A DNA stretch of 64,000 nt from Pomacea canaliculata. Its lineage: Eukaryota; Mollusca; Gastropoda; Architaenioglossa; Ampullariidae. The stretch spans positions 8,056,717-8,120,716 of the forward strand of contig NC_037597.1 of assembly GCF_003073045.1 (NCBI RefSeq), read 5' to 3'. Under the pieces are notes generated by a model. It was not told the DNA's origin, did not search any database, and saw nothing but the letters and a program-made list of their open reading frames with translations. A program made the position numbers and the translations under genes. Below, piece by piece: positions 62,642-64,000 of the stretch. Every line of letters starts with the position of its first letter. The stretch's first letter is position 1.

Positions 62642-63136
62642 CAGGTAGTCCTCGGGTTACGACGGTCTCGAGTTACGTCGTTTCGTGGTTACGACGCTCA
62701 TTCCGACTTACGAGGTCAGTGCTTCAAAGAAAAGGAAGGCCATCACCATGGAGGTGAAAGTGGATATCATAAGGCAATCTGAGAAGGGGGAAACAGCAAC
62801 AGAAATTAGCAGGTCATTAGGACTTAGTCGTTACACAGTAGCTACAATTATCAAGGATAAAGATCGCATCCTTGAACATGTGACAGGATCTGCTCCTATG
62901 AAAGCGACAGTGATAACAAAGCGTACTGTACTGCACAATATTGTACTGTACTTATGTTTATTGATAATTATGTAGGGTACTGTGTTAGGATAGGTGTTTG
63001 GATAGGCTAAGTGTTTGCAGTACTGTACTGTTATTATGGTACAGTACTGTATGAACGTATGATCCGACTTACGTCGAAATTCGGTTTACGACGCCGCGTT
63101 AAGAACGGATCCCCGTCGTAAGTCGAGGACTACCTG
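62642..63136 (+). mobile_element. Internally deleted Tigger/pogo DNA transposon (495 bp)
   Basis: The terminal inverted repeats CAGGTAGTCCTCGGGTTACG and CAGGTAGTCCTCGACTTACG (right end, read on the minus strand) are ~23 bp with two differences. TA dinucleotides at 62,640-62,641 and 63,137-63,138 are the expected target duplication of Tc1/mariner-pogo elements. From ATG 62,748 a frame to 62,975 encodes the Tigger-type N-terminal helix-turn-helix (DIIRQSEKGETATEISRSLG, SRYTVATIIKDKDRI). The second DNA-binding half and the DDE catalytic domain are missing, so it cannot move without help from another copy. The intact ends and frame suggest a fairly young insertion. Confidence 0.88.
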
Positions 63137-63138
63137 TA

Positions 63139-64000
63139 CTTGCGCCAAGTTCTCGTTCTCTGGACCTCGTTTTAATACGTGATTTACTACGTGCTTGCCA
63201 CTAGACACTGAGATGTCACCCCTACCCATGGCATCCTGGTGGCCTCAGCTTCTTTTGACCTGCTTTTTTTCTGTGGAACTTTGAGAGGCCATGAGAATCA
63301 TGCTGAATCTGTGGAATGAAATGTTTTGGACACCGCAGGTGGTGATTGCTTGTGTGGTTTGGACACGATGACTAAGATGTCATTAATCTGTGAATGCTTT
63401 TATTATTTCGGATTGGAGTAACAAATCTGGTAAATGCATTAGACATTTCGTAATGCTTTCACAGAAACTCATCTCATCGAGGGTAGATCGGAAATTCTGG
63501 ACTGTGAGGGGAAAAAAAGAAGCACAAGGCTGAATGAAGAACTTTATCCATACTTTTTCCTTTCACGAAACATGACAATCATGTATATCCTAATTCTCCC
63601 ATTTAAATCTTTGTGTTGTATTCTTTTAGCCGAGCATTGAGCTCTCAGCCAAACGGGGAAACACACTATATAAGAACATTTATAATTTTTTATTGTAATG
63701 TCACATGCCGGGACCAAAGTCTTGAGAGCAGAGAATACCATTACCATCATCGTCATCATTACCAGTACCATTACATTATCATTTTCATGAAACAAAAAAA
63801 TGGTTGTATTCCTTCTTTGCTTTCTTCTGTTTTCTTATTCAATATCTTTCTGTCTTTATTTCTCTGTCTTCGTCCTTCTCTAAAAATACAATCTTGCATT
63901 ACATGTCATTAATTATCAATCGTTCTTTGTCAATGCAGTTCTTCAAAGTACTAACCGTGTCCTTTAAACTGGCTTGTTCAAAGAACAACTGGTAACTAAC
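63139..64000. other. AT-rich right edge
   Basis: Nothing was recognised apart from a short CAT/TCATTAC-rich tract (63,740-63,790). Confidence 0.4.

Overview
This is a window of animal nuclear DNA. It holds multi-exon genes with GT-AG introns, a moderately AT-rich background, microsatellites and several classes of transposon. The gene content suggests a lophotrochozoan, most likely a gastropod mollusc. The pointers are secreted short-chain collagen C4-like paralogues, cilium genes with RFX-type promoter motifs, and a mollusc-like repeat load. I cannot name the species from sequence alone. No RNA genes, CRISPR arrays, operons or virus-derived elements were recognised.

The left third (1-20,452) is a compact block of conserved single-copy genes in alternating orientation: DHX57 (+, 3' end only), AP5M1 (-), MRPS18A (+), RSPH9 (-) and NUDT22 (+). 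Exons were rebuilt by hand from splice sites and phase. The rebuilt AP5M1 (487 aa) and RSPH9 (276 aa) agree with the human lengths as I remember them. AP5M1/MRPS18A and RSPH9/NUDT22 are divergent pairs with only 252 and 216 bp between start codons, and both gaps carry an ETS-type ACTTCCGG site. RSPH9 and MRPS18A are also tail-to-tail neighbours in human, beside VEGFA. NUDT22 lies beside VEGFB in human. The window may therefore keep a pre-vertebrate linkage group.

The stretch 20,453-25,100 is transposon territory. It holds a 5'-truncated LINE-type insertion carrying only ORF1 and flanked by an 18-bp target duplication, a 303-bp hAT-type MITE with an 8-bp duplication, and a second small inverted-repeat element of about 172 bp. 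An intronless gene of unknown function follows (25,180-26,466, about 428 aa).

The centre (27,767-34,204) is a head-to-head pair of secreted short-chain collagen C4-like paralogues in which coiled coil replaces the collagen repeat. A 16-exon gene (36,485-47,792) follows. It encodes a protein of about 567 aa with repeated HF-x-LG-type motifs like those of axonemal microtubule-stabilising (SAXO/TEX45-like) proteins. Its last exon lies beyond a 4.9-kb intron.

The right part (47,793-64,000) is gene-poor. It has simple repeats, a tRNA-like SINE head, a degenerate tandem array near a cluster of CRE octamers, a few weak candidate exons, and a near-complete but internally deleted Tigger/pogo element (62,642-63,136) that still encodes the transposase helix-turn-helix.

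A recurring oddity is that five otherwise conserved genes each show one single-base indel relative to the conserved reading frame. Residual assembly error is the simplest explanation.
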